64,000 nucleotides of DNA from Acidobacteriaceae bacterium TAA 166 (GTDB lineage: Bacteria > Acidobacteriota > Terriglobia > Terriglobales > Acidobacteriaceae), in the NCBI GenBank assembly GCA_000421065.1, contig ATWD01000003.1, forward strand, positions 124,001 to 188,000, given 5' to 3'. The number at the start of each line of letters is the position of its first letter. The stretch's first letter is position 1. The notes beneath the pieces are model-generated. The model made no database searches. It was not told the origin of the DNA and was given only the letters and a program-made list of their open reading frames with translations. Below are positions 45,174-54,335 of the stretch, piece after piece. The position numbers and the translations under genes were made by a program.

Positions 45174-46346
45174 TCAAGCCTTTGCAGCTTCACTGACGTT
45201 ATACGAGTGCGCACCAGCTCCTGCGAGTTTGCCCCCGGCTACGATGAGATACTCATCGCGAATCGGACGCTGCTCAAACCAGCATTCAAGAATCTCTCGC
45301 GTCCCGGCGGCATAGTGAGCCTGCCCCGATAGGGATGCGCCCGACATGTGGGGGGGCATTCCATTGTGGGGCATCGTCCGCCAGGGGTGGTCTGCGGGCG
45401 CGGGCTGGGGAAACCACACATCACCTGCATACCCTGCCAATCGTCCGGTCTTCAGTGCGTGCGCGATCGCGTCTCGATCGCATAGTGCTCCTCTAGCGCA
45501 ATTGATGAGGTAGCTACCGTGTCTCATCTCCGACAACATCTCATCATTGAAGAAACCTTTTGTTGCTGGGTAAAGTGGCATCATAAGGTTGACCACGTCG
45601 CTGACCTTCAGGAGAGATTGCGGTTTGTCATGATAGATAAGTCCCAGTTCTTTTTCGATATCCAGAGAGAGACGATGGGGATCGTAATAATGCAGACCGA
45701 CGTCAAAGGGCTTGAGCCGGCGCAAGACCGCAAGACCAATACGTCCAGCGCCGAGAGTTCCAAACTGCATTCCCTCGATGTCATAGCTTCGCTTCACGCA
45801 GTCCGCGATCTCCCAGCCACCTTGTATTGCAACGCTATGGGCCGGCAAATAGTCGCGCACAAGAGAGAGCGCCATCATTACGACATGTTCGGCGACGCTG
45901 ATGCTATTTGAGAATGTCTCTTCTGCGACAGTTATGCCGTGCTCCGTTGCAGCGTTCAAGTCGACATGGTCGGATCCGATTCCTGCCGTAATTGCAAGCT
46001 TCAGCTTCTTCGCCTTCTCAATTCTCTCTGCAGTGAGATATGCCGGCCAGAACGGTTGAGAGATGACAATATCCGCGTCAGCAACCTCACGTTCGAAGAT
46101 GGAGTCCGGGCCATCCTTGTCGGATGTCACCACAAATGTATGGCCGAGCCCCTCGATGTATTTGCGCAACCCGAGTTCGCCGGAAACGCAGCCGATGAGT
46201 TCTCCTGGCGTGAAATCAACAGCTCTTGGGCTGGGTACAGTTGTGCCGTCCGGGTAATGAGTGAGAACTGGAATCTCGGTTCGCGCGTAAGCTGGAGGAT
46301 ATCCATCTTGGGGGTCCGGAAAGAGAACACACAATACTTTCGCCAT
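45174..46346 (-). CDS. fdh: NAD-dependent formate dehydrogenase
   Basis: A 390-residue D-2-hydroxyacid-dehydrogenase-fold enzyme that oxidises formate to carbon dioxide with NAD. GELGLRKYIEGLGHTFVVTS and SDKDGPDSIFE are close to known FDH. Conserved features: substrate Asn in TFSNSISVAEH, catalytic His in MPPHMSGASL, NAD loop GAGRIGLAVL, and DVWFPQPAPADHPWRTMP. Start at ATG 46346 (AAGGAG upstream) rather than the GTG before it. It lies downstream of the GTGAA motif at 46456. It fits with formate from oxalate decarboxylase. Confidence 0.93.
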   Translation of the reverse strand: MAKVLCVLFPDPQDGYPPAYARTEIPVLTHYPDGTTVPSPRAVDFTPGELIGCVSGELGLRKYIEGLGHTFVVTSDKDGPDSIFEREVADADIVISQPFWPAYLTAERIEKAKKLKLAITAGIGSDHVDLNAATEHGITVAEETFSNSISVAEHVVMMALSLVRDYLPAHSVAIQGGWEIADCVKRSYDIEGMQFGTLGAGRIGLAVLRRLKPFDVGLHYYDPHRLSLDIEKELGLIYHDKPQSLLKVSDVVNLMMPLYPATKGFFNDEMLSEMRHGSYLINCARGALCDRDAIAHALKTGRLAGYAGDVWFPQPAPADHPWRTMPHNGMPPHMSGASLSGQAHYAAGTREILECWFEQRPIRDEYLIVAGGKLAGAGAHSYNVSEAAKA

Positions 46347-46455
46347 CACATCTCCTTTGTGAAACTGTTTTTGAGCAACTCAGATACGTAATCAGAGTCA
46401 TGTTCATGATCACTGCGTCATAGAGATACTTAATCCGCTGGGAAGATCCAGTGAT

Positions 46456-46470
46456 GTGAAGACTTGTGAA
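46456..46470 (+). promoter_or_regulatory. GTGAA-N5-GTGAA direct-repeat motif, fdh upstream
   Basis: GTGAAGACTTGTGAA, about 110 bp before fdh and 150 bp after the LLM stop. Identical over 15 bases to the copy at 47831. Confidence 0.5.
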
Positions 46471-46620
46471 TTCGTCTTGACATCTCACCGAGCGCTCTCT
46501 AGAACTTCTGCGGCGAGCAGGCGCAGGCTGGCGGCATCAAGAAAGCACCGTTTTGAACGAGTCGAGAATATTATGGACAACTCGACGAAACGCTCGGTGC
46601 GCGGCGCCTGTCTACCGAGA

Positions 46621-47604
46621 TTAGCTTCGGAATGCCCGCCCCAAAAGACGAAACATCTCGATCTTGTCTTCTACGGCGTACGACATCGTTGTGAGCATCA
46701 CCTCGTCGGCGTCATATCGGCTTGCCCTCTCAAGGAGTTGGTCTCGGACTTCAAGGGGATGGCCAACGACTTCGCGGTTGGCGATCTTGTGGAGGTAGCT
46801 CCGCTCCCTTTGTCCGAAATCAATCTTGCTGAGGGTTGCCGGTGATGGGATCTCGGCTGGATATCTGCCGGAGTCACGCATCAAGCGAAAAAAGTCCGAC
46901 GCTTTTTTGAGTTCCAACAGCTTTCCCTCATCCTCCGCGCATACGGCGTTGACCGCCAGAATCACTTTCGGCTCGGGGAACTCGCGCGATGGTCTAAATC
47001 GCTGCCGATATTGCCTGACTGACTCCACGCTCGCTTCGGGATTAATGAACAATGCGACGGCAAATCCCATTCCCTTTTCCGCGGCGAGCAGGCCGCTGGA
47101 CGGATTACTTCCGGCGGACAGCAACCACATCGGGGGAACTGTAGAGACCTTCGGCATAGCAAAGGCACGCTCGCACTCGTCGTGGAAGTGGCGGTCAAGT
47201 TGGTCGATCTGGTTGGGAAAACTGTCTGCAGTTCCAGGAACAGCATTCAAGAGGGATCGGGAATAACTGTCACCACCACTTGCACGTCCGATGCCGCAAT
47301 CGACACGACCAGGGTAGAGCGCCTCCAGCATTCGAAAGTTTTCCGCGACGTGGTAGGCGGAGTGATTGGGTAGCATCACGCCTCCCGATCCAATACGAAT
47401 GCGTCGGGTCTGAGCGCCAATGGAAGAAAGCAGGACCTCGGGAGTCGAGCCCTGCAAAATGCTCATGTTATGGTGCTCGGAGACCCAGATCCTCTCGTAT
47501 CCAAAGCTGTCGACCTGTTTGGCGACTTCTACCGTGCCGGCGATTGCGTCCGTCGGGCTTGATCCTTCGGACAGCGTGGACTGATCTAATACAGACAATC
47601 TCAT
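46621..47604 (-). CDS. LLM-class flavin-dependent oxidoreductase
   Basis: A 327-residue luciferase-like flavoprotein. The start MRLSVLDQSTLSEG at 47604 matches the family start; a longer frame begins at 47640. The blocks WVSEHHNMSILQGSTPEVLL and LPNHSAYHVAENFRMLEALY and GRASGGD are typical of the MsnO8-like group. FMN or F420 use is not distinguishable. It is downstream of the GTGAA motif (47831) and of an orphan kinase gene. Confidence 0.88.
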   Translation of the reverse strand: MRLSVLDQSTLSEGSSPTDAIAGTVEVAKQVDSFGYERIWVSEHHNMSILQGSTPEVLLSSIGAQTRRIRIGSGGVMLPNHSAYHVAENFRMLEALYPGRVDCGIGRASGGDSYSRSLLNAVPGTADSFPNQIDQLDRHFHDECERAFAMPKVSTVPPMWLLSAGSNPSSGLLAAEKGMGFAVALFINPEASVESVRQYRQRFRPSREFPEPKVILAVNAVCAEDEGKLLELKKASDFFRLMRDSGRYPAEIPSPATLSKIDFGQRERSYLHKIANREVVGHPLEVRDQLLERASRYDADEVMLTTMSYAVEDKIEMFRLLGRAFRS

Positions 47605-47830
47605 CGTGAGTTCCCGAAGCCCTGCCGCCTCATACATCAAGACAGCAGGCGCGATGTAGTTGATAGGCGACGGCTGAAAATATCTGCATGTTTTGCATTA
47701 CACCGTTCCCGTGAGTCCATCGCCTAGCTGTGCGCCGAAACCTTTACAAAACACAACCTGACGCATGCCGGGGTGGTGGATGAAGGATTGGGCCACACAA
47801 GTATTCAATCCTTGGTGCGGAACTGCCCGC

Positions 47831-47845
47831 GTGAAGACTTGTGAA
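47831..47845 (+). promoter_or_regulatory. GTGAA-N5-GTGAA direct-repeat motif, LLM upstream
   Basis: GTGAAGACTTGTGAA, about 227 bp before the LLM gene and 28 bp past the orphan kinase stop. Identical to the fdh copy. Confidence 0.5.
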
Positions 47846-47872
47846 GTTATCTTGATTTCGGATCACCGGCGC

Positions 47873-48754
47873 TTAGGAATAGGCAATCTTGGCTGGCACT
47901 CTCACTACGATATGAGTCCCGCTTCCCGCATTGCTTTTCAGAGAGAATCCCCCCCCGAGCGCAGAGGCCCGCTCCTTCATTCCTATGAGGCCCCAGTGAT
48001 TTGGGGTTTGGCAATCACGCAAAAACTCCGGAGGGATGCCACATCCGTTATCCTGGCACTCTACCTGAAGTCCCGTCCGTTCATAGGTCACAATACATTT
48101 GATCTGAGTGCATCGGGCATGGCGCGAAGCATTCAGTATCGCTTCTCTGAAAATAAAGAAAAGTTCATCTCGCACGATCACGTTCAAATCGTGCGGAGGA
48201 CCGGACTGGTGAATATGGAACTCCGCGGAATGGCCGCAGCTTAGCCCTTCGCACAATGTTTCGAGCTTCTCAATAAGTGTCTCGCCATCCCAGCCGGTTT
48301 CGCGAAGATCCCGCACCCGATTGCGCCCATGTGCCAGTGTCTGATCTGCCAGGTCAAGCGTATTTTCGATCGCATGTCGAATTGGATCATCAGGAGACAA
48401 TTTACGTGCATCTGCGCCGAGACGGAGGACCAACCCCTGAAAGCCCTGAAGCAGGGTGTCATGTAGCTCCCGGGCAATTCTCTCGCGCTCCAAAATGCGT
48501 TCAGAGAGTCGAGAACGGATGCCTTCCCCGATTCGCGCTCTTCTGCCGTCCAACAAGCACCTCAAGTAACCAGCGACCACAACTCCAAGCGACTTCTTGT
48601 GCGCATCGCCATTGGCATTCCTTAGAACGCGAGGCGAGCCGTTACCCAGCGCGTAAGGTGTTGACCCTCCGGACAGAAAACCGGCGGGTATGGCGAGATG
48701 GTCAAGGTGTTTGGACGATGGTCGCGAAACGTATAAGTTCGAAAACAATCGCAT
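47873..48754 (-). CDS. Orphan NarL-type histidine kinase
   Basis: A 293-residue kinase when started at ATG 48754 (GGAG upstream). The first 80 residues show no TM helix or known sensor. HisKA_3 is at about 90-155 (ERERIARELHDTLLQGFQGL) and a HATPase at about 185-290 (FREAILNASRHARC, CQDNGCGIPPEFL, GLIGMKERASALGG). No response regulator is adjacent, so the partner is elsewhere. It is similar to the kinase at 30365 in the catalytic part but lacks its TM helix. Confidence 0.85.
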   Translation of the reverse strand: MRLFSNLYVSRPSSKHLDHLAIPAGFLSGGSTPYALGNGSPRVLRNANGDAHKKSLGVVVAGYLRCLLDGRRARIGEGIRSRLSERILERERIARELHDTLLQGFQGLVLRLGADARKLSPDDPIRHAIENTLDLADQTLAHGRNRVRDLRETGWDGETLIEKLETLCEGLSCGHSAEFHIHQSGPPHDLNVIVRDELFFIFREAILNASRHARCTQIKCIVTYERTGLQVECQDNGCGIPPEFLRDCQTPNHWGLIGMKERASALGGGFSLKSNAGSGTHIVVRVPAKIAYS

Positions 48755-49031
48755 GACGAGCTCCAAAAACTTAATGCCTATGAATGTCCACTAGACGCTA
48801 TTAGCACTTAGCCATGGGTAGCCGAATCCGCGAAAAGGTAGCTAAATCAGCGATTTTTCCCAAAGATACCGCAGTTGGTCATCTCATTGTTTCAGTTCGT
48901 TCTTTTCGTTAGCTGAGTAGCTGTAAAGCGGCCACTTCGACTACCTAGTCCCTCCAGTGTTCGAATATCTCTATTAGTATCCCGGCCCGATATACTTCGC
49001 GTAGGTAGATGCCTTTGCGTAAACTGCATAA

Positions 49032-49985
49032 ATGGCTGGCTATTCATCGCACAATCTCGAAGCCTTCGTAGAGACAGTGGATCTCAAGAGTTTTTCAGCA
49101 GTAGCACGGAAACGCGGGCTGACAGCTTCGACGGTAGCGCGTCAAATCAGCTCTCTCGAGGAGGAACTCGGGATTGCTCTCCTCGTGCGTACGACGCGCT
49201 CTGTTGTTCCAACTGCAGCAGGACGCATCCTTTTCGAACGAGCTGAACATATTTTGGAGGAACTTGACGATGCAAAACGTGAGGCAAGAGCTCTCCGCAG
49301 CGAAGTATCCGGATTTCTCCGTTTATCTTGCTGGCCTACCTTCGCAAAAAAGTGCGTGGTTCCTTATCTGCCGCAACTCATGGATCAGCATCCGCTGTTA
49401 CGTATCGATCTGGATCTCACGGAGAGGCTTCATGAACCAGTGCTCGACCGCATGGATCTCGTGATCCGTATTGGAGAGTTAGTTGATAGTGCGCTCCTGA
49501 CAACAAAGCTCGCCACACAGCATAGCGTCGCTGCCGCTAGCCCCGCCTACCTGACGAAGTACGGATCCCCACAGACCTTAATGGATTGCGGCAGCCATCG
49601 GCTCATTGATAAGCGCCGCCCCGCACACTATATGGGATGGCGTGGTCTACTTGGGGACGGTCGAACGATTCGGCAAAATATGGTGCTGCAAACGGACGAC
49701 CTTCAAACCCAATCCGATGCGGCTGCAGCCGGGCTGGGATTGGTCTACCTGCCGTTATGGTGTATCGCGGATCGATTGAAAACTGGCGAGCTCGTTGCCC
49801 TCAGGGTCGAGGATGCTAAGTTGAACAGGCCTGCCGGAATCTACCTTCTCCGAAATCATGGAGTATCGACTGCCGCTATCGATGCCTTGTCTGCTTTTCT
49901 CCGGGAGGCAATATCGAAAGTTTCGGAGGACGCTATGGCCCTTCGGCAGCAGGAGCGCTGTCTGCCTCAGATGCGTGAGGGGTAG
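49032..49985 (+). CDS. LysR family transcriptional regulator
   Basis: A 317-residue regulator. HTH residues about 3-62 (LEAFVETVDLKSFSAVARKRG, ISSLEEELGIALLVRTTRSV). The effector-binding part is about 90-290. The long pattern KKCVVPYLPQLMDQHPLLRI matches the CrgA/DsdC-like group that often controls oxidoreductase genes. Divergent partner: the orphan kinase 265 bp left, so its target could be on either side. Confidence 0.92.
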   Translation: MAGYSSHNLEAFVETVDLKSFSAVARKRGLTASTVARQISSLEEELGIALLVRTTRSVVPTAAGRILFERAEHILEELDDAKREARALRSEVSGFLRLSCWPTFAKKCVVPYLPQLMDQHPLLRIDLDLTERLHEPVLDRMDLVIRIGELVDSALLTTKLATQHSVAAASPAYLTKYGSPQTLMDCGSHRLIDKRRPAHYMGWRGLLGDGRTIRQNMVLQTDDLQTQSDAAAAGLGLVYLPLWCIADRLKTGELVALRVEDAKLNRPAGIYLLRNHGVSTAAIDALSAFLREAISKVSEDAMALRQQERCLPQMREG

Positions 49986-50211
49986 TGTCGGAACGAAACT
50001 ACCCCGATTCAGTAGGGCAAATGTTTTGCCTTGCGGTCTACCCTGCATACCCCCCGCATCCTTTTTTTCACCCAGATCAGGACCATGCCGAGGAATCACC
50101 TTATACCGCGCTCCTTCGACCCATAGTGCCCCTACAGACATTTCACGGGGAACTAAACTAAAGGGACTCCATTTGCTTCCAAGGAGAGTTTACTAATGCC
50201 TGGACTCGGAA

Positions 50212-51165
50212 TCATTTGGCCTGCTCCCAGCGCCAAACGCCAGGAGGGACACCGACGACCTTTCGGAATGTCGCCGTAAAATGGCTTTGATCGGCGAACC
50301 CGCATCGGAGTGCGATGTCAGCAAGGCCTGTCTTGCCATTCAGTAGACGGCGCTTAGCCGCTTCGATACGTTGCATAATCAGATATTGATGCGGCGGTAG
50401 CCCGGTCGATTGCTTAAACGCACGGACAAAATGTTTGCAGCTAAGACCCGTCAACGAGGCGATGTCGTCCAGGCAAATGTCTTCCGCGAGATGTTCAATA
50501 ATGAAGTCGCAGACTCGGCGCAAATGTCTCGGCGATAGTCCGCCTTTCTCTGGAGCCACGAAAGCTCGCGGTGGATCATGGAGTCGTTGCAGAGCGTCGA
50601 CCAGTAGCAGCGCGCGTCCCTCCATTTCAAGGGAAGTAGCGGGAATTAGCGGATCAAATGCGCGTCCGAGATAGTCTCGTATTTGGGTGTGAAGTATCTG
50701 TTCCGGCACGAACGAGAGATCGTCGCGCAAGCGGCCGCTGAGTGCAGGAAGGCCTTCCACATATGCAGCTCTATCGAGTAACGAGTCGGGCAGAAATATG
50801 TGGCCAAACTTGAGGCCTGTGAAGCAGAGAAATCGGGTTGGGGTGCCCTTGGGCTGAAGTGCAAAATTCCGACTGGGGCCGCTCGTTCGCGTCACTTTTC
50901 GGTTATGATCCTCGACGACTCCGCCATGCAGGCGAATCGCGAGCACGGTCTCCGTGGTTGTCGTCCATGCCGATTCGCCAATACCTGCAGACGCTGTATA
51001 TAAGGCGGCAGGCGCGACCCATCGTTCCCTCGCACCTTTGATTTCTCCGCCTCCCACGCTGTCGCGAAGAAATCCAAAAAAACTCGGACTCGCCGCCACC
51101 GGCGCTATGTGCGAGCGGTCTCCCAATTTATTGCCATGCCAGACTTCTCCAGAATTGGTTTCCAT
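50212..51165 (-). CDS. AraC family regulator (with N-terminal cupin-like domain)
   Basis: A 317-residue regulator. The N-terminal part has an AraC-type arabinose-binding or cupin-like fold. The C-terminal HTH at about 210-310 has two helices: EDICLDDIASLTGLSCKHFV and TGLADIALRCGFADQSHFTA, with family ending GVWRW. The position between LysR and another AraC gene makes its target unclear. Confidence 0.88.
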   Translation of the reverse strand: METNSGEVWHGNKLGDRSHIAPVAASPSFFGFLRDSVGGGEIKGARERWVAPAALYTASAGIGESAWTTTTETVLAIRLHGGVVEDHNRKVTRTSGPSRNFALQPKGTPTRFLCFTGLKFGHIFLPDSLLDRAAYVEGLPALSGRLRDDLSFVPEQILHTQIRDYLGRAFDPLIPATSLEMEGRALLLVDALQRLHDPPRAFVAPEKGGLSPRHLRRVCDFIIEHLAEDICLDDIASLTGLSCKHFVRAFKQSTGLPPHQYLIMQRIEAAKRRLLNGKTGLADIALRCGFADQSHFTATFRKVVGVPPGVWRWEQAK

Positions 51166-51450
51166 TTGAGTACCTGTCCCTCCGAAATCCCGGTCTTGGG
51201 CGGATCAAGTTGCGCTCGTGCCATGTGCAGCACTATCGTCGCCAACGCGAGCATCTAGCGTCATTGGCTAAGTGATTGCACGGTTGCTGCCTACAGCCAA
51301 TATTGTTCTCGAAACTGTCCTTTTTGCAACAAGATTGCGCGGAATCACCAATCATTGGCCATGTCATTCCGAATAGTATTTCCAGACAATCACGGATCGA
51401 CTCTTGTCCTGACGAAGGCGGTGTCCCCACTATCCATGGAAGGAATCGGC

Positions 51451-52404
51451 ATGTCATGCAATAAACACATACCAAGTGCGCTGTCTCGCCTTTCTGGGGA
51501 TAGTGGTGACTCCGAAGCGGTTTCCCATTGGAGTCATTTTCGACTGAGATCCTTCTCTACGCTTAGGACAACAGAGTCAGCTGGTATATATTTAGCGGCG
51601 GCCTGCCTTCAGGTAGAGCATGGAAACTTTGGCCCTACTGATCCGCCTGAACCAGAATCTGCATTTCGCGTCAGTGTTGCGATGCGGAATACGCGGCTAA
51701 AGAGCCTTTGGCTTGAAGATCGTTGGGTGTCTCACCTCAATCACGGGCGCCATTCAATCTGCATCATCGATATGGAGCGCAGGCCCACTGTAGAATTTGT
51801 TGATCCGGTCGACCTCGTGCAGTTCTATGTTCCTCAGCGTGCCCTCCGGCATTTCGCTCGCCACAACTCAATGCCTTCTGTTGAAGGACTTCGCCTCCCA
51901 CCGCCCGGATCATTCGATCCAGTGATTGCGAATCTTGCGTGCTCTCTCCTGCCTGCTCTTAGGGGCGCCGAGCAGGCGAGCGGCTTATTCATTGATCACA
52001 TCCATCTCGCTCTTCAGGCCCACCTATTGCGGAAGTATGCCGAGATTAAGATGAGAATCGGTCGGTCCCGAGAGTCTCTGGGGCCATTGCAATGCCGTCG
52101 TGCAATAGAGCTCATCGAGGCCCGAATCAGCGACGACATCACACTCGCAGAGCTAGCAAACGAACTCGACCTTTCGACAGCCCATTTTGCACGCGCGTTC
52201 AAGAATAGCCTCGGCGAAACGCCGTATGGGTGGCTCACGAAGCGGCGAATCGAGCATGCAAAACAGCTTCTTGCTCACACTTCCTTGGCGCTTGCGGATA
52301 TCGCCTTGGAGTGCGGATTTTCCCACAGGATCGGCTTCGCACGCGCCTTTGCACGTATTACAGGTGTCACTCCGTCAGAGTGGCGAAGGAGCATCAGAGC
52401 CTGA
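51451..52404 (+). CDS. AraC family regulator
   Basis: A 317-residue regulator. I start at ATG 51451 with AAGGA eight bases upstream; a longer frame could begin at 51355. The HTH is at about 220-315 (DDITLAELANELDLSTAHFA, TSLALADIALECGFSHRIGF). It is divergent from the AraC gene at 50212 and shares its promoter region. The two AraC proteins are similar in length but not close in the helices, so they likely have different targets. Confidence 0.88.
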   Translation: MSCNKHIPSALSRLSGDSGDSEAVSHWSHFRLRSFSTLRTTESAGIYLAAACLQVEHGNFGPTDPPEPESAFRVSVAMRNTRLKSLWLEDRWVSHLNHGRHSICIIDMERRPTVEFVDPVDLVQFYVPQRALRHFARHNSMPSVEGLRLPPPGSFDPVIANLACSLLPALRGAEQASGLFIDHIHLALQAHLLRKYAEIKMRIGRSRESLGPLQCRRAIELIEARISDDITLAELANELDLSTAHFARAFKNSLGETPYGWLTKRRIEHAKQLLAHTSLALADIALECGFSHRIGFARAFARITGVTPSEWRRSIRA

Positions 52405-53151
52405 CCCAGCTATGGCTTTTCGTATCTCAGATCACGAACGATTGCGGCCCATGTGAGGTCGAAAATCTTGCTTGGCGTAAACGCTGAACGGGAATTGAAT
52501 AGTCGCCATTTGGGTTACTTGAACGCAGATGGGCTGAAAGACCGCTAGAATCACGGTCGCTCGACGCATGAGCCGTGTGTTGTGGGCTGTCACTCGTGCG
52601 GAGGCTAGAACCGCTGCTCCTCAGGAGAAAGGCTCCTCTGGTGGCGGTACAAAGATGATACCGTTAGCCTGTGCCGCCTGTAAGTGTTTGATTTTACATG
52701 GGGTAAAGTGGTGGCCAGAGACGGAATCAAACCCACGCGTTCTCGAACGGATCATCAACGCTCAAGACATCATCCGGATTGCTCCAGCCCTTTGGGCCAC
52801 TCAGGCACCTCTGGCAAAATTGAGCCAGAAATCGCGAAAGAAGACTTGACCATGTGGGCCTGCTCATAGAAAGCCGGCTTATGGCAAAGTGGGACTCGGT
52901 TGGCTTGCGAGAAGGACAACCAGCACAATCTGTGCTGTCCGCGTATTGGATGTACTTTTGTCGTGGGAGTTCTTCCATGCCTAAATTGCGGTGAAGACTC
53001 AGTCTTGTCCTCTTCTCATGCCTATTCCTAACGAGAGCTTCTCCGTTTCAGCGCCCTTTTGGGCCCCCATGAGCCCGCTAAGCGAATGTAAGGCATTTTA
53101 TTGTGATATTTGGGAGAGACTCTTTCAGTTGGTTTTCCATGCTACAGGGCA
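52405..53151. other. Gene-free region, 747 bp, left edge of an accessory block
   Basis: No gene with a supported start. A 25-bp tRNA-Phe 3' remnant lies at 52709-52733 (separate entry). Several short frames exist but have no ribosome site or protein-like composition. Located between a chain of regulators (left) and the CHAT-esterase block (right). Confidence 0.5.
52709..52733 (-). repeat. tRNA-Phe 3'-end remnant, possible attachment-site half
   Basis: On the complement it reads GGTTTGATTCCGTCTCTGGC followed by CACCA. That is the 3' end of bacterial tRNA-Phe (usual GGTTCGATTCCGTCCCTGGC-CACCA) with two changes, including the CCA end. Nothing of the anticodon or D arm precedes it, so it is not a full tRNA. 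Integrases of genomic islands use exactly such 3' tRNA segments as att sites, leaving copies at the island end. I see no integrase here and no second copy in this window. Confidence 0.5.
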
Positions 53152-54324
53152 TCAATTCTCAGGGGCTATGTCACGAATTGCTTCCACGAGTTCATCACTG
53201 TGCCAGTAGGAACCGTGGGTTGCGAACCCGTTCTTGAGGTCGTGGACTGTTCGGATGTCGATTGGCGGCTGTCCTGAAGACAGCCTGAAGACCTTCTCGG
53301 TGGCAAAGGCGAGCACGTCCAAGGGCTCCCAAAGGCTCGTCCAGCGCCCAATGGTCGGAGGCAAGAGGATCGGTGCTCCGGGAGCGTAGGTTGCCAAGGC
53401 TGGTCTTGGGTCCAGGACTTCAAAGAAAGAGGCTTGGCTGCCGAAGGTTACGAGTCCTGAGATCCAGAGAGGACTGTCGGCTCTCGTAGCTGCGTCAAAA
53501 GCGATGACGCCCCCGAGGCTATGCGCGGCAACAGTGATGGGCTTCTCTTTCGTACCCCATCCGGGAGCGTGTTCATTGATCGTCGCGATGAGCCGATCCT
53601 GTATCTCCGGCTGTTTCCGTTGATAGGCGAGGATATCTCCTAAGAAAAGGCCAATCGGAGCCGCCCAGGCTCCCCGCAACGATTGATTCAGATCCCCAAC
53701 CACCTGGCCGACGGCATAGCCAACGACCTTGTCGATCTCGCCCATAACCGCCCGCGCGGCATTTCCTATTGCGTCCTTGATGCCTCGAGTCTCAATGGAC
53801 TCATCCTCTTCTGAGCCGCGAGTAACGTAGGGGCTGGATGGTGGAGCGGAGCTGTCCGCCGATCCCGACGCCACCGCCACTGCTCTTCCAATGGCTTGAA
53901 GTGCCCTCTGGTCGCGGATGAGAGGGAGATAGGTCGACGAGTTCCATGCCTGATGAATCGCGGTTTCGAGTTCACCGTCGGAACGAACCACGGTTGTCGT
54001 TCCCAGCTGCTCCTGCGCTGAACGAACAATGATCTCCTCGCGAGCTTCGCCCGCGCGCACCAGGTATTCGGGGGACGTGGAGGAAATAGAAGCGCCCAAC
54101 GCCAGAAGGTCTCGGTCGTCCAACTCTGAGCGGACTACCGGTTGCCCCATGTCAGGAAGGGTGTCGTCGAGGAAATTCGTCTTCCCGCCGAGATCCGCCC
54201 ACCAGGCGGGGATAAGACGGTAGCCGCCGCCGAGCTTTTCTTGGAGATCTGAGACTTCTTGATTGAAAGCATTCTGGTCGCGGTTCGCGACCCCATGCAC
54301 TACCAGAACCGGTATTCCTGCCAT
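53152..54324 (-). CDS. Alpha/beta-hydrolase (lipase/esterase-like), CHAT partner
   Basis: A 390-residue hydrolase-fold protein. VLVVHGVANRDQ at the start is the oxyanion-region HG motif of phospholipase/PGAP1-like esterases; the nucleophile Ser269 is in VAAHSLGGVIAFDAAT. Possible acid and His near 340 and 370 (DVLAFATEK, THGSYWH). The central 170-residue insert (about 90-240) is unlike compact esterases and contains a Ser/Pro-rich linker. It starts 11 bp after the CHAT stop, so both are one operon. Function in signalling or immunity is inferred from this pairing. Confidence 0.8.
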   Translation of the reverse strand: MAGIPVLVVHGVANRDQNAFNQEVSDLQEKLGGGYRLIPAWWADLGGKTNFLDDTLPDMGQPVVRSELDDRDLLALGASISSTSPEYLVRAGEAREEIIVRSAQEQLGTTTVVRSDGELETAIHQAWNSSTYLPLIRDQRALQAIGRAVAVASGSADSSAPPSSPYVTRGSEEDESIETRGIKDAIGNAARAVMGEIDKVVGYAVGQVVGDLNQSLRGAWAAPIGLFLGDILAYQRKQPEIQDRLIATINEHAPGWGTKEKPITVAAHSLGGVIAFDAATRADSPLWISGLVTFGSQASFFEVLDPRPALATYAPGAPILLPPTIGRWTSLWEPLDVLAFATEKVFRLSSGQPPIDIRTVHDLKNGFATHGSYWHSDELVEAIRDIAPEN

Positions 54325-54335
54325 GGAATTGATCC

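Noticed and set aside
49755..50141. A reverse-strand frame between LysR and AraC genes
   Set aside because: It overlaps the LysR gene's 3' end, is Pro/Arg-rich with no motif, and has no ribosome site.
52650..52760. A complete tRNA gene at the tRNA-Phe-like sequence
   Set aside because: Only the 3' 25 bases match; no acceptor 5' strand, D arm or anticodon arm is found beside it, so it is a remnant.
52568..52849. A 93-codon frame covering the tRNA-Phe remnant
   Set aside because: No ribosome site, basic low-quality composition, and it overlaps the tRNA-derived sequence.
52989..53010. A further GTGAA motif copy (GTGAAGACTCAGTC)
   Set aside because: The second half-site GTGAA is missing, so it does not match the repeat definition.
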